Assembly (NCBI RefSeq): GCF_900103545.1
Contig: NZ_FNHH01000001.1
Coordinates: 268,682 to 332,681, forward strand
Reading direction: 5' to 3'
DNA: 64,000 nucleotides
DNA from: Daejeonella rubra
Lineage (GTDB): Bacteria; Bacteroidota; Bacteroidia; Sphingobacteriales; Sphingobacteriaceae
Positions 17,610 through 27,916 of this stretch are shown in pieces; the first letter of the stretch is position 1, and every line of letters starts with the position of its first letter. The position numbers and the translations under genes were made by a program. The notes under the pieces were generated by a model, which saw only the letters and a program-made list of their open reading frames with translations, did no database searches and was not told the origin of the DNA.

Positions 17610-18353
17610 ATGTTCAGAACTGTTACCTTGATTTTTGCGATCGTTTTTCTATGTTTCAGTCATGAAGTATCGTTTGGTCAAATTCAAACAGAAAAAGATT
17701 CTCAGCAGCTAACAATAAAAAATACGGTCTCTCTGTATTATAAATCCTTAGGCGAACAATCAGGAATTTACCGTGGAACCGGATATATCGGTTATCCATA
17801 TCAGGTAAGTAATGGTCATCAGTTTTTTGAATCACCAGACTTTTCAAAAGGAACGATCTTTTACGATGGAATGCTTTATCAGGATATACCTATGTGGTAT
17901 GATCTGGTTAAGGATCAGATAGTTGTGCAGAGTTTGGATAGTTTATCCATGATCAGTCTTCATAATGAAAGAATTGATTATTTTTCTCTGTTTGGCCATG
18001 ATTTCAAAAAGATAAGTCAGGATTCTTCCAATTCCAATTCATTGACCACAGGTTTCTATGACCATATTTACAGCGGAAAAACGGAGGTTCTGGTAAGGCG
18101 TTACAAAGGCACTTTGGAAGATGTGTCCCCGGAAGGGATCTTTACCAAGATCTTAAAACAAAAGAATGAGATCTACCTTAAAAAGGAAGGAAAATACTAT
18201 TCAGTGGCAAGCTCCGGATCGGTAGTGAAGGCATTGGGAAATCATCAGAAAGAGGTACTGTCTCAGCTCAAAAAAAATAATGTCAAATTCAAAAAAGATC
18301 CTGAAAAAGCAACAGTTATGATGGTAATGTATTATGATCAGTTAAGCAATTGA
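17610..18353 (+). CDS. Exported protein of unknown function preceding a TonB receptor
   Basis: I do not recognise this 247-residue protein. It has a signal peptide (MFRTVTLIFAIVFLCFSHEVSFGQ) and a mainly beta-rich body with Tyr/Gly segments such as YRGTGYIGYPYQ and YDHIYSGKTEVLVRRYKG. The C-terminus (KALGNHQKEVLSQLKKNNVKFK) is helical and charged. It ends 3 bp before the TonB-dependent receptor and is clearly in its operon. A periplasmic or surface accessory role is inferred from context only. Confidence 0.75.
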   Translation: MFRTVTLIFAIVFLCFSHEVSFGQIQTEKDSQQLTIKNTVSLYYKSLGEQSGIYRGTGYIGYPYQVSNGHQFFESPDFSKGTIFYDGMLYQDIPMWYDLVKDQIVVQSLDSLSMISLHNERIDYFSLFGHDFKKISQDSSNSNSLTTGFYDHIYSGKTEVLVRRYKGTLEDVSPEGIFTKILKQKNEIYLKKEGKYYSVASSGSVVKALGNHQKEVLSQLKKNNVKFKKDPEKATVMMVMYYDQLSN

Positions 18354-18356
18354 TCG

Positions 18357-21134
18357 ATGAACTATAAAAGTCCTTTGTTATTTGCTTTTTTTCTGCTTTT
18401 TGTGATCAATGTATCAGCACAGGTAAGGACGGGCCTTATCAACGTGGATTTTAAAAACGCTACTATTTCCGAGCTTGTCGCTGATATTGAATCCAAAACG
18501 GACTATCATTTTTATTATAAAGCAGCAGAATTTGACAGTTTGAGAGTGAATCTCAGCACAAATGCTGTTTCTGTGCAGTTCATATTGAATAAGGCATTCA
18601 ACAATACCGCCTTCAAGTTCTCTATTGATCAGCAGAATAATATTTTTTTAACCAAAGAAGCAATTATTATTGCGGCATTGCCTTATGGAATATTTGCAAC
18701 AGAAAGAGATTCCTTAAAATGGATCAATCAAAAAGATCCCGCAATTGTTGCAGAGCTTTCAGGTTCACAAGAGCAGGTATCCTCACTAGATAATAAAATT
18801 GTTCAGATTGGAACAAAATCGTCACAGAACAAGCCCGGAAATGTATCGCTTGCAGGGTATCTCAAAGATTCTAAAACAGGAGAACCTGTGATCGGAGCAT
18901 CGGTTTTTGTTGAAAATCCGCGTATCGGAACTTATACGGATCAGTTTGGGTATTATTCGCTTGTATTACCCAAAGGCCCTCATACACTCAATATTAAAGC
19001 ATTAGGAATTATAGATACCAAACGCCGTATTGTACTTTATTCAGAGGGGAAACTTGATATTGAGATCCAGACGCAGGTTCTTTCCCTAAGAGAGGTTGTT
19101 ATTTCAGCAGAAAACTCGAAGAATGTGCGTAATGTGCAGATGGGAGTTGAAAAGCTTAATATCAGTTCTATAAAACAGGTACCGGTGGCCTTCGGTGAAG
19201 CAGATATTATTAAGGTAATGCTGACACTACCGGGAGTGAAATCGGTTGGTGAAGCAGGTAATGGTTTTAATGTCAGGGGTGGTGCTGTCGATCAAAATCT
19301 GATCCTGTTCGATGACCTGACCATATATAATCCTTCTCATTTTTTCGGATTCTTTTCTGCGTTTAATCCCGATGTGGTTAAAGATGTTGAATTGTATAAA
19401 AGCAGTATCCCTTCCCGTTTTGGTGGACGATTATCATCCGTTCTTGATGTCAACAGCAGGGATGGTAATACTAAAAAGCTAACTGGTAAGGCTGGAATAG
19501 GTCTTTTGACCGGAAGGATGAGTGTTGAAGGTCCAATAATTAAAGACAAGACCTCATTTATTCTTGGTGGTAGAACCACCTATTCAAACTGGCTGTTAAA
19601 AATGTTGCCGGATGATTCAGGATATAAAAATAGTAAAGCTTCATTTTATGACGTGAATCTTAGGCTAAGCCATCAGATCAATGAAAAGAATAATCTGTAC
19701 TTAACCGGATATATTAGCGATGATAACTCAAATTTAAGCAGTGATACTACTTATGCTTACAGCAACAAGAATATGTCCATGAAATGGAAGCATATTTTCA
19801 GCAATAAGCTGACTGCAGTATTTGTGGGAGGTTTTAGCAGGTATCAATATGATAATCAGAGCGATGCAAATCCTGTAAATGCTTATAAAATGGCTTTTGA
19901 TATTAATCAGACCAATGGGAAAGCCAATTTTAATTATTATCTCAGCTCAAAACATACCATTGATTTTGGCTTGAGCACAACCCGTTACAACCTTCACCCG
20001 GGCTCATTTCAGCCATTAGGGTCTAAATCTCTGGTGAAGCCGGATGTACTGGCATCTGAACAGGCTCTTGAAAGTGCCGCTTATATCGGCGATCGCTTTG
20101 ATCTGACATCAAACCTATCCCTTGATCTTGGTCTTCGATACTCTATGTATAATTACCTGGGACCAAACAGTGTTAATTTATATGCTCCCGGTTTGCCTAA
20201 GGAAGAAATCAATACTACTGGGACAAAATTATATGAAAAGGGAGATCTGATCAAAACGTATCATGGTCCTGAGCTTCGCTTATCAGCGCGTTATCAGATC
20301 AGTGAGGATCTTTCTGTGAAGACAGGGTACAATACCTTAAGGCAATATATTCACTTATTAACCAATAGTACAGCTATTTCACCAACCGATATCTGGAAAC
20401 TCAGTGATCCGAATATCAAACCTCAGTATGGTGATCAGGTGTCTTTGGGTATTTATAAGAATTTTAAGTCGAATACCATAGAAACCTCCATTGAAGGATA
20501 TTACAAGAGGTTGAAGGATTACCTGGATTATAAGAGCGGCGCTTCTCTGGTTCTTAACCATCATATTGAAACAGATGTGATCAATACAAAAGGTAAAGCC
20601 TATGGGGTTGAATTTTTGGTTAAGAAATTAAGTGGAAAGCTTAATGGCTGGTTAGGTTATACCTATTCCAGGACCTTATTGAAATCGGATGATCCAAATG
20701 CCGGGCAAATCGTTAATCAGGGAGATTATTATCCATCTAATTTTGATAAACCCCATGATTTCAGTTTAGTTGGCAACTACCGCTTTTCGCATAGAGTTAG
20801 TGCCTCACTTAACACAACATATAGCACTGGAAGGCCAATAACTGTACCTGTTGGTAAATACTATTACGCAGGATCATTGAGAGCAAGTTATTCCGGAAGA
20901 AATGAATTCCGGGCTCCCGATTATTTCAGAACCGATTTTTCACTCAATATTGAAGGCAACCATAAGATCCATCAGCTAACTCATAGTTCATGGACAATCG
21001 GAGTTTACAATGTTACTGGCAGGGATAATGCCTACTCAACGTATTTTGTTTCAGAAAAAGGGGTAATTAAGGGGTATCAGCTTTCCATTTTTGGAAATGC
21101 CATTCCTTTTGTTAACTATAATATCAGGTTTTAA
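18357..21134 (+). CDS. TonB-dependent outer-membrane receptor with STN and carboxypeptidase-like domains
   Basis: After a signal peptide (to VSAQ at 22) come an STN domain (about 28-95: VDFKNATISELVADIESKT), a linker, a CarboxypepD_reg-like domain (about 165-240: LAGYLKDSKTGEPVIGASVF), a plug domain (about 255-370: NGFNVRGGAVDQNLILFDD) and a 22-strand-type barrel ending in VNYNIRF. The STN domain normally signals to a FecR-type anti-sigma factor, but none lies nearby. The receptor sits between an exported unknown and a DUF4249 lipoprotein. The ligand is unknown; DUF4249 partners occur with non-SusD receptors. Confidence 0.92.
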   Translation: MNYKSPLLFAFFLLFVINVSAQVRTGLINVDFKNATISELVADIESKTDYHFYYKAAEFDSLRVNLSTNAVSVQFILNKAFNNTAFKFSIDQQNNIFLTKEAIIIAALPYGIFATERDSLKWINQKDPAIVAELSGSQEQVSSLDNKIVQIGTKSSQNKPGNVSLAGYLKDSKTGEPVIGASVFVENPRIGTYTDQFGYYSLVLPKGPHTLNIKALGIIDTKRRIVLYSEGKLDIEIQTQVLSLREVVISAENSKNVRNVQMGVEKLNISSIKQVPVAFGEADIIKVMLTLPGVKSVGEAGNGFNVRGGAVDQNLILFDDLTIYNPSHFFGFFSAFNPDVVKDVELYKSSIPSRFGGRLSSVLDVNSRDGNTKKLTGKAGIGLLTGRMSVEGPIIKDKTSFILGGRTTYSNWLLKMLPDDSGYKNSKASFYDVNLRLSHQINEKNNLYLTGYISDDNSNLSSDTTYAYSNKNMSMKWKHIFSNKLTAVFVGGFSRYQYDNQSDANPVNAYKMAFDINQTNGKANFNYYLSSKHTIDFGLSTTRYNLHPGSFQPLGSKSLVKPDVLASEQALESAAYIGDRFDLTSNLSLDLGLRYSMYNYLGPNSVNLYAPGLPKEEINTTGTKLYEKGDLIKTYHGPELRLSARYQISEDLSVKTGYNTLRQYIHLLTNSTAISPTDIWKLSDPNIKPQYGDQVSLGIYKNFKSNTIETSIEGYYKRLKDYLDYKSGASLVLNHHIETDVINTKGKAYGVEFLVKKLSGKLNGWLGYTYSRTLLKSDDPNAGQIVNQGDYYPSNFDKPHDFSLVGNYRFSHRVSASLNTTYSTGRPITVPVGKYYYAGSLRASYSGRNEFRAPDYFRTDFSLNIEGNHKIHQLTHSSWTIGVYNVTGRDNAYSTYFVSEKGVIKGYQLSIFGNAIPFVNYNIRF

Positions 21135-21138
21135 TGTG

Positions 21139-22278
21139 ATGAAAAGAAATTATATAACAGCGGTATTTATTTTTGTTTTCCTCCTCAGTTTGGCTTGTAA
21201 AAAGCCTTTTGTACATGATGGGATAACAGAATCACCGAGTTTGCTTGTAGTTGAAGGGGTTATTAATACTGCCGGTCAGACAAATATCTATTTAAGCAGG
21301 ACACTTAAACTGGCGGATAAGTTAAAGGCAAGCAGTGAAACAAAGGCAAAAGTACAGGTAGAGGGACAGAATAATGTTGTTTTCCCGCTTACTGAGAATA
21401 TTGCTGGTACATATTCTGCTGCCCAGATGAATCTGAATCCTAATCAGCAATACCGACTGAGAATAAAGACGGCTACAGGCAAGGAATATCTATCTGATCT
21501 CATGACTGTACGTACCACACCTGCTATTGACAGTGTTAATTGGGAAAAAACAGCTGAAGGAGTTAAGATCTACGTCAATGCCCATGATAATACTAATAAC
21601 ACAAAATATTATCAATGGAACTATGAAGAGACCTGGGAGATCCGATCTTCCGCCTACTCTGAAAATATTTACAAGGATGGTGCGATGCAGGGAAGAAACC
21701 AGAATGAAATGCTTTCCATGTATACCTGCTATGTAAATGATAGATCGACCGGATTATTGATTGCTTCTACTGCAAAGCTTAGTTCAGATGTAGTGCATCG
21801 TTTTCCATTGGTAACTATTCAAAATCGTGCTGAAAAACTAGATGTGAGATACAGCATTCTTACCAGACAATATGCCATAGGAAAAGAGGCATTTGATTAT
21901 TTGAGCATCATGAAGAAAAATTCTGAGCAGCTGGGTTCATTCTTTGATATTCAACCTTCAGAGATAAACGGTAATATTAAATGTTTGACAGACCCAAATG
22001 AATTGGTAATAGGGTTTATGACCATTTCCGGGATAGTGGAGAAACGAATTTTTATCAACTATACTCAGGTTCCCGGATGGAATTTTAATATGAATTGTAC
22101 TACCCTTACGGTGCCAAATCGAAAAGACAGTTTAGATGCCTACTTCAAGGATGGAAAAAATCTGGTTACTATCTCTAATTTGGGTCTTAGCGGTTTAATA
22201 GAGTCTTACAGTGGAAGTACTGCAAATTGTCTTGATTGCAGATTAAAAGGGAGCAGTATTAAGCCTGCTTTTTGGTAG
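21139..22278 (+). CDS. DUF4249-family lipoprotein
   Basis: The start at 21139 gives a lipoprotein signal (MKRNYITAVFIFVFLLSLAC, lipobox LSLAC); the longer frame from 21091 overlaps the receptor and hides it. The sequence SPSLLVVEGVINTAGQTNIYLSR and the immunoglobulin-like N-terminal part match DUF4249, a Bacteroidota family found beside TonB-dependent receptors. A C-terminal pattern of paired cysteines (NMNCTTLTV, NCLDCRLKG) is typical. It starts 4 bp after the receptor stop. A surface-exposed partner of the receptor is inferred. Confidence 0.85.
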   Translation: MKRNYITAVFIFVFLLSLACKKPFVHDGITESPSLLVVEGVINTAGQTNIYLSRTLKLADKLKASSETKAKVQVEGQNNVVFPLTENIAGTYSAAQMNLNPNQQYRLRIKTATGKEYLSDLMTVRTTPAIDSVNWEKTAEGVKIYVNAHDNTNNTKYYQWNYEETWEIRSSAYSENIYKDGAMQGRNQNEMLSMYTCYVNDRSTGLLIASTAKLSSDVVHRFPLVTIQNRAEKLDVRYSILTRQYAIGKEAFDYLSIMKKNSEQLGSFFDIQPSEINGNIKCLTDPNELVIGFMTISGIVEKRIFINYTQVPGWNFNMNCTTLTVPNRKDSLDAYFKDGKNLVTISNLGLSGLIESYSGSTANCLDCRLKGSSIKPAFW

Positions 22279-22304
22279 ATCGAAAAAATTATCAGCTATA
22301 AAAA

Positions 22305-24722
22305 ATGCGAAAACCAATAAATATTTCTTTCTCATTGACATTCAAAATCACATGGATAATTTTTTTGTTGGCTGTAATTTCTAATGTTCAGGCGCAACAG
22401 ACAAATCCGGATAGCATTGCCTCCCGGTTTGAAGATTTTAATGCTAATAACCTTCAGGAAAAAATATTTGTTCACACAGATAAGGAAATGTACCTCGCAG
22501 GGGAGATCATTTGGTTTAAACTTTATTATACCTCAGCCGGCACAAATAAACTCTTAGACCTGAGTAAGATAGCCTATGTAGAGGTAATAGATAAAAATCA
22601 AAAGCCAGTTTTGCAGGCGAAGATTTCAATTGAAAAAGGCACAGGAAGTGGTTCATTGTATTTGCCAGTATCACTGACTTCCGGAAATTATCAATTCAGG
22701 GCCTATACTAACTGGATGAAAAATTTCAGTCCCGATTACTTTTTCAATAAAAACATAAGCATCATCAATTCATTGTTAAAACCTGAGAAACTTCAGTCGG
22801 ATGCTGTTTCTGCCAAATACGATGTACAGTTCTTCCCGGAAGGAGGTCAGATCATCGAGAACCTTCCCGGAAAAGTTGCCTATAGGGCAATCGATGATCA
22901 GGGTAAAGGAGTCAATTTTACGGGTACTCTGGTTGATCAGGATAATACCGTCCTTGTGAGGTTTAAACCACTGAAATTTGGGATCGGTAGTTTTTCTTTC
23001 ACCCCGGTAGCAGGAAAAACATACAGAGCAGTGGTTGAAATGCCTGGTGAAACTATCGTCAGGGAAATTCCAATTGCAAAAACAGGTTATGTTATTCAAT
23101 TGTTGGATGATCAGGATGATAAATTAAGACTAAGTGTACAGTCAAATGGAGTTCCTGCCAATCAGGAGGTGCATCTTTTTGCACATACAAGGCAGATGAC
23201 AAAAATTAAGGCATCCGCTAATCTGAGTATGGGAAAAACGGAGTTCCTGATTGATAAACGAACACTGGGTGAAGGGGTTTCTCATTTTACTGTTTTCAAT
23301 GCCTCAGGACAGGCAGTTGCCGAGCGTTTGTTTTTTAAGAGACCTTCGGGCAAGCTCCTGATCAAGGCCAGTGCTGACCAGCAGAAGTATTCACCAAGGA
23401 AAAAGGTGACCATAAGTTTGGATGCAAAAGATGAAAAAGGTCTTTCTATGGCAGCAGATGCATCAGTATCTGTATACGCAGCCGATAGTCTGGAATCTGA
23501 TAATGGAGATATTTTCAATTACTTATGGCTTAAATCAGATTTGAAAGGAAATGTTGAATCACCCGCTTATTATTTCACTAATAATGATGCCCTAACTAAC
23601 GAAGCTCTGGATAACCTGATGCTGACACATGGCTGGAGGAGGTTTGTATGGCAGGAAATTATGAAGAATACAATGCCCTCATTTGAATTTCTTCCTGAAA
23701 TTGAAGGTCATATAATCAACGGAAAAATAGTTGATACACGAACCAATGCACCGGCAAAAAATATTATGACTTATTTAGCTGTGCCGGGCAGAAAGCTTCA
23801 TATTTACGGTTCAAAGAGCAATAGCTTTGGCCAGATAAGGTTTTATACCAGAGATATATTTGGACCCTCCGAAATAGTTGTACAAACTAAATTTCAGCAG
23901 GATTCAACATACAGAATAGATATTTCAAATCCATTTTTAGAAAAATACTCTTCCTCAGGACCATTTGAATTGAATTTGTCCGAAAAATCCAGATCCAGGA
24001 TCCTTAACCAAAGTGTCAGCAGTCAGGTGCAGAATGTTTTTGCAGGTGATAAGCTCAGGACCTTTTATCCAGCATTGACAGACAGCAGTGCTTTTTACAT
24101 TAAGTCCGACAAAACATACCTGCTTGACAATTTCGTGAGATTCAATACCATGGAAGAGGTTTTGAGAGAATATGTCACTGAAGTTCCTTTAATGCGTCAG
24201 AAGGATGATTATACCATATTGGTAAGAGTTAAGCCTCACCCCAATGATTTTCCCAGAAATGTTGAGCCACTGATACTTTTGGATGGAGTACCGGTTTTCG
24301 ACCGTGGTAATAAGATCATTAAATATGATCCCAAGAAAGTGCGTGAACTGGAAGTGGTTGCAAAGAGGTATTACCTTGGACCGCTTATGTTCAATAGTAT
24401 CATAAACTTTAAAACATTTAAAGGGAATCTTCCTGATTTTCAGCTTGATACCAGGGCAACTGTGATGGATTATGAAGGTATGCAATTGAAAAGAGAGTTC
24501 TATTCACCGCTATACGAGACTGAGGCGAGTGTTTCTGCCAGACTTCCTGATTTCAGAAATGTTCTATATTGGTCGCCTGATGTTAAAATTGACTCAAACG
24601 GAAAGAAAACGATCAGCTTCTATACCTCCGACCAGGAAAATAAATACACAGTTGTACTTCAGGGAATCAGTCCGGAAGGTAAAGTTGGTGCCTCTAAAAT
24701 TGAGATCCTGGTAAAGAAGTAA
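22305..24722 (+). CDS. Exported MG2/alpha-2-macroglobulin-like protein of a TonB locus
   Basis: An 805-residue exported protein (signal ends at VQAQ, 31). Residues 45-150 look like a macroglobulin MG2 domain (EKIFVHTDKEMYLAGEIIWFKLYY, SGNYQFRAYTNWM). More beta-sandwich repeats follow (YDVQFFPEGGQIIENLPGKVAYRA and KVTISLDAKDEKGLSMAADASVSV). Near the C-terminus is another sandwich with YWSPDVKIDSNGKKTISFYTSD. There is no thioester motif, so protease trapping of the classical kind is unlikely. It is the fourth gene of the 17610 operon. It likely forms a surface complex with the receptor and DUF4249 protein. Confidence 0.75.
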   Translation: MRKPINISFSLTFKITWIIFLLAVISNVQAQQTNPDSIASRFEDFNANNLQEKIFVHTDKEMYLAGEIIWFKLYYTSAGTNKLLDLSKIAYVEVIDKNQKPVLQAKISIEKGTGSGSLYLPVSLTSGNYQFRAYTNWMKNFSPDYFFNKNISIINSLLKPEKLQSDAVSAKYDVQFFPEGGQIIENLPGKVAYRAIDDQGKGVNFTGTLVDQDNTVLVRFKPLKFGIGSFSFTPVAGKTYRAVVEMPGETIVREIPIAKTGYVIQLLDDQDDKLRLSVQSNGVPANQEVHLFAHTRQMTKIKASANLSMGKTEFLIDKRTLGEGVSHFTVFNASGQAVAERLFFKRPSGKLLIKASADQQKYSPRKKVTISLDAKDEKGLSMAADASVSVYAADSLESDNGDIFNYLWLKSDLKGNVESPAYYFTNNDALTNEALDNLMLTHGWRRFVWQEIMKNTMPSFEFLPEIEGHIINGKIVDTRTNAPAKNIMTYLAVPGRKLHIYGSKSNSFGQIRFYTRDIFGPSEIVVQTKFQQDSTYRIDISNPFLEKYSSSGPFELNLSEKSRSRILNQSVSSQVQNVFAGDKLRTFYPALTDSSAFYIKSDKTYLLDNFVRFNTMEEVLREYVTEVPLMRQKDDYTILVRVKPHPNDFPRNVEPLILLDGVPVFDRGNKIIKYDPKKVRELEVVAKRYYLGPLMFNSIINFKTFKGNLPDFQLDTRATVMDYEGMQLKREFYSPLYETEASVSARLPDFRNVLYWSPDVKIDSNGKKTISFYTSDQENKYTVVLQGISPEGKVGASKIEILVKK

Positions 24723-24804
24723 AATTCCTGAATCTGTAAAGTTATTGGGGTATTTACCTGTGAGTATAAATTTGTAATTTCGGTTAGAATAAATAAATAA
24801 TATC

Positions 24805-27360
24805 ATGCGTTTAAAGCCCCTTAAAAAACAGCTAATTCTGTCAGTAATAGCTGTTATATTTAGTATTCTTACAGGTTTTTCTCAGGTTAAGGACTACAAG
24901 ATCAGTGTTCAATGGCAGCCTGTTCAGAATAATTTTGAAGGCAAGAATCAATCATTATCGGTATTGACGATAATCAATGCATCTGAACATGACCTTCCGC
25001 CTCATGGATGGAGTTTATATTTCAACTATGGCGCAGATATTCCGAAGCCTGATAGCAGAGGCCTGACCATGTCATTCATTAATGGTGATCTGTATAAAAT
25101 AGAGCCAAATGCAGCTTCTGACGGGATCTCAGCAGGAGCTAAGATCAATTTCCAGATGATCAAAACCGGGAGTACAGATAATGTTACCCAATCACCACAG
25201 GGGTTTTATATCGTATTTGACGATGCACCGAATAAGGCTGTACCTGTTAAGTGCATCTATCCGGAGCCTTCACCTGAATTTATAAACTCCCTTCCTGCAT
25301 CAAAAACTTGGATGGATCCAGCCTTTGTCTATTCAAAAAACAGGGACATTCAGGATATTCCTGCTTCGAAATTACCACTGATATTCCCCAGTCCTTCAGA
25401 AATGAAGGTAACTAATGGAGAGTTTAGAATTACTCAGAGTACAGCCATTTCTGCAGATCCATTGTTTACGAAAGAGGCAAATTATCTGGCAGATGAACTT
25501 GCAAAAGTACTTACAGCTAAGCCTGCGATCAGTAAACAAGGCGGAATTGTTTTAAAAAGAGATTCTAAACTGGCTTTGGAAGAATATGAACTTCAGGTTA
25601 CTGATAAAGGAGTTCAAATATCTGCCTCGAGCCCTACCGGTGCATTCTATGCAATTCAATCGCTGAAGAGTCTTATTCCCCCCTTAAGCTGGAAAACTAA
25701 GCAGGCATCTGTCACAGTTCAATCGGTAGAGGTTAAAGATCAGCCACGATTTGGCTACCGCAGTTTTATGCTGGATGTTGCCAGAAATTTTCAGACGAAA
25801 GAACAGATATTAAAGATTCTGGATCTGATGAGCTTGTATAAGCTGAACGTCTTTCATTTTCATTTTTCTGAAGATGAAGGCTGGCGGGTTGAAATCCAAT
25901 CACTTCCGGAGTTAACTCAGGTTGGAAGTGTGAGAGGACATACTCAGGATAACAAAAATAATATTCAGCCCTCATTTGCCTCCGGAGGCGTTCCAAATCA
26001 ATTGCCGGGAAGTGGTTTTTTGAGCAGAAAGGAATTTATTGAGGTTCTGAAATATGCCACAGCACGACATATACAGGTTATACCTGAGATCGAATCTCCG
26101 GGGCATGCCCGTGCAGCGATCAAAGCAATGGAAAACCGTTATGCCAAGTTAATGAAGGCCGGTAAAGCTGCGGAGGCTTCCAGATATCGTTTGATCGATC
26201 CTCAGGATAAATCCAAGTATCGTTCGGTTCAAGGCTGGGAAGATAATGTGATGGATGTAGCTCTGCCTTCTGTTTATAATTTTGTGGAAAAGGTGACTGA
26301 TGATCTGATCCTGATGTATAAGGAGGCAGGAGCGCCCTTAAAAACCATTCATTATGGCGGTGATGAAGTCCCCGCAGGAGTTTGGGAAAAGTCGCCTGCC
26401 TATGAGAAACTAAAAAGATCTAACCCGGCAATAAAGAATACGGATGATCTCTGGTATTATTACTTCGGCCGTTTGAATGAAATGGCAAAAAAACGAGGAC
26501 TATTTATTTCTGGATGGGAAGAAGCAGGGATGCGGAAGACCATGCTGGACGGCAAGCCAACTTATATTGCCAATCCTGATTTTGGAAACCAGCATTTTCA
26601 ATTGCATGTTTGGAATAATGTGATCGGCTGGGGTGCTGAAGATCTGGCCTACAAATTAGCGAATGGCGGTTATAAAGTGGTTTTATCTCCGGTATCCAAC
26701 CAATATTTCGATCTGGCCTATAATAGTTCTTATTTTGAGCCTGGTTTAAAGTGGGGAGGATTTGTAGATATTGATAAACCATTTTATTTTCTGCCTTTTG
26801 ATTTTCTGAAAAATATAAAGGAAGATGGGCAAGGAAGGCCGATCAAAAATCTGGATCAGACTAAGATGATCAGACTGACAGATTATGGTAAATCCAATAT
26901 CGTCGGATTACAGGGTTTATTATGGTCTGAAAACAATGTGACTTCCGAGCGTCTTGAATATATGATGCTTCCAAAATTATTGGGTTTAGCTGAGCGTGCC
27001 TGGGCAAAAGAGCCTGAATGGGCCATGGGAGAAGTTTCTGCACTGAATGGTCTGTATTACACAAATGCGTGGACAACTTTTGTAAATATTGTTGGAAAAC
27101 GTGAATTACCCCGTTTGAATTATTATCATGGCGGATATACTTATCGCATTCCTGATATAGGTTTAAAGGCTGATAATGGTAAAGTTCATGCTAATATTCA
27201 GCTTCCCGGTTTAGACATAAGGTACACGGTTGATGGATCGGATCCAGTAGCCGGAAGCACAATTTATACCGGTCCGGTTTCAGAAAAAGGAAAATTAAGA
27301 TTCGCGGCATTTGATGCGGCAGACAGGCGGGGAAAGATCATGGAGATTGTCAATAAATAG
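24805..27360 (+). CDS. Beta-N-acetylhexosaminidase, GH20
   Basis: An 851-residue exported chitobiase-like enzyme. Signal peptide to about 26 (TGFSQ), a carbohydrate-binding CHB_HEX domain (30-170: KISVQWQPVQNNFEG), the GH20b domain (about 195-310), and the GH20 catalytic barrel (about 315-710) with IHYGGDEVPAG carrying the catalytic Asp520-Glu521 pair. A C-terminal chitobiase-type domain (TVDGSDPVAGSTIYTG) closes it. It releases terminal GlcNAc by substrate-assisted catalysis, in the periplasm or at the surface. It follows the TonB locus by 82 bp and ends in a strong terminator, so it may be the last gene of that unit or independent. Confidence 0.93.
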   Translation: MRLKPLKKQLILSVIAVIFSILTGFSQVKDYKISVQWQPVQNNFEGKNQSLSVLTIINASEHDLPPHGWSLYFNYGADIPKPDSRGLTMSFINGDLYKIEPNAASDGISAGAKINFQMIKTGSTDNVTQSPQGFYIVFDDAPNKAVPVKCIYPEPSPEFINSLPASKTWMDPAFVYSKNRDIQDIPASKLPLIFPSPSEMKVTNGEFRITQSTAISADPLFTKEANYLADELAKVLTAKPAISKQGGIVLKRDSKLALEEYELQVTDKGVQISASSPTGAFYAIQSLKSLIPPLSWKTKQASVTVQSVEVKDQPRFGYRSFMLDVARNFQTKEQILKILDLMSLYKLNVFHFHFSEDEGWRVEIQSLPELTQVGSVRGHTQDNKNNIQPSFASGGVPNQLPGSGFLSRKEFIEVLKYATARHIQVIPEIESPGHARAAIKAMENRYAKLMKAGKAAEASRYRLIDPQDKSKYRSVQGWEDNVMDVALPSVYNFVEKVTDDLILMYKEAGAPLKTIHYGGDEVPAGVWEKSPAYEKLKRSNPAIKNTDDLWYYYFGRLNEMAKKRGLFISGWEEAGMRKTMLDGKPTYIANPDFGNQHFQLHVWNNVIGWGAEDLAYKLANGGYKVVLSPVSNQYFDLAYNSSYFEPGLKWGGFVDIDKPFYFLPFDFLKNIKEDGQGRPIKNLDQTKMIRLTDYGKSNIVGLQGLLWSENNVTSERLEYMMLPKLLGLAERAWAKEPEWAMGEVSALNGLYYTNAWTTFVNIVGKRELPRLNYYHGGYTYRIPDIGLKADNGKVHANIQLPGLDIRYTVDGSDPVAGSTIYTGPVSEKGKLRFAAFDAADRRGKIMEIVNK

Positions 27361-27364
27361 TGCC

Positions 27365-27399
27365 TTAACTCAATCGATATAAAATATCGATTGAGTTAA
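27365..27399 (+). terminator. Strong terminator after GH20
   Basis: TTAACTCAATCGATAT and its exact reverse complement form a 16-bp stem with a 3-nt AAA loop, followed by TTTT. It begins 5 bp after the GH20 stop. The remaining 230 bp before the next gene are AT-rich with no other clear feature. Confidence 0.8.
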
Positions 27400-27629
27400 T
27401 TTTCAATAATTTGAAGGAATCAGCTATTCTAAACTTGTTTAGTTTAGCGTTTGGCTGCCGGAAATTGTACAGATTTTTTTCTTTTGAATTCTTAAAAAAA
27501 ATGTTTTTTCATTGAAAATCAATGATATAAGTCATTATTAATACTGATGAGTGTCAGTTCATGCGCTCCATTAATCTGTAATTTTATCCCTTTAGATTAT
27601 CTATTAAAAAACCACTAATTTTTTTGATC

Positions 27630-27815
27630 ATGGGAAGCGGTTTTAAAAAGAATGCGAGCAGCGAATCGGCTATTTATGGAATTGGATTTATAGGTGCACT
27701 GATTTATTTTATTCAACATGCTACAAGCTTTGGAATGGGTGTTTTAGGCTTCCTGAAAGCCTTGGTTTGGCCGGCAGTACTGGTTTATAAACTTCTTGAA
27801 TTTCTAAAAATGTAA
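27630..27815 (+). CDS. Small membrane protein, conserved in Bacteroidota
   Basis: A 61-residue protein starting at the ATG at 27630 (an in-frame TTG at 27624 is less likely). It is mainly two hydrophobic stretches (AIYGIGFIGALIYFI and GVLGFLKALVWPAVLVYKLL) with few charges. I recall similar small proteins from Bacteroidota, without known function. Its spacing and codon use fit a real gene, but it is short. Confidence 0.6.
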   Translation: MGSGFKKNASSESAIYGIGFIGALIYFIQHATSFGMGVLGFLKALVWPAVLVYKLLEFLKM

Positions 27816-27916
27816 GTTGATGGAAATTATTCCGGGAAGCAGGAAAAAAAATAAATCTACCCTGTTTGCTTTTGCCAAAAATTATAAATTTGCCACATCT
27901 CAAAAATCCTATAAAA

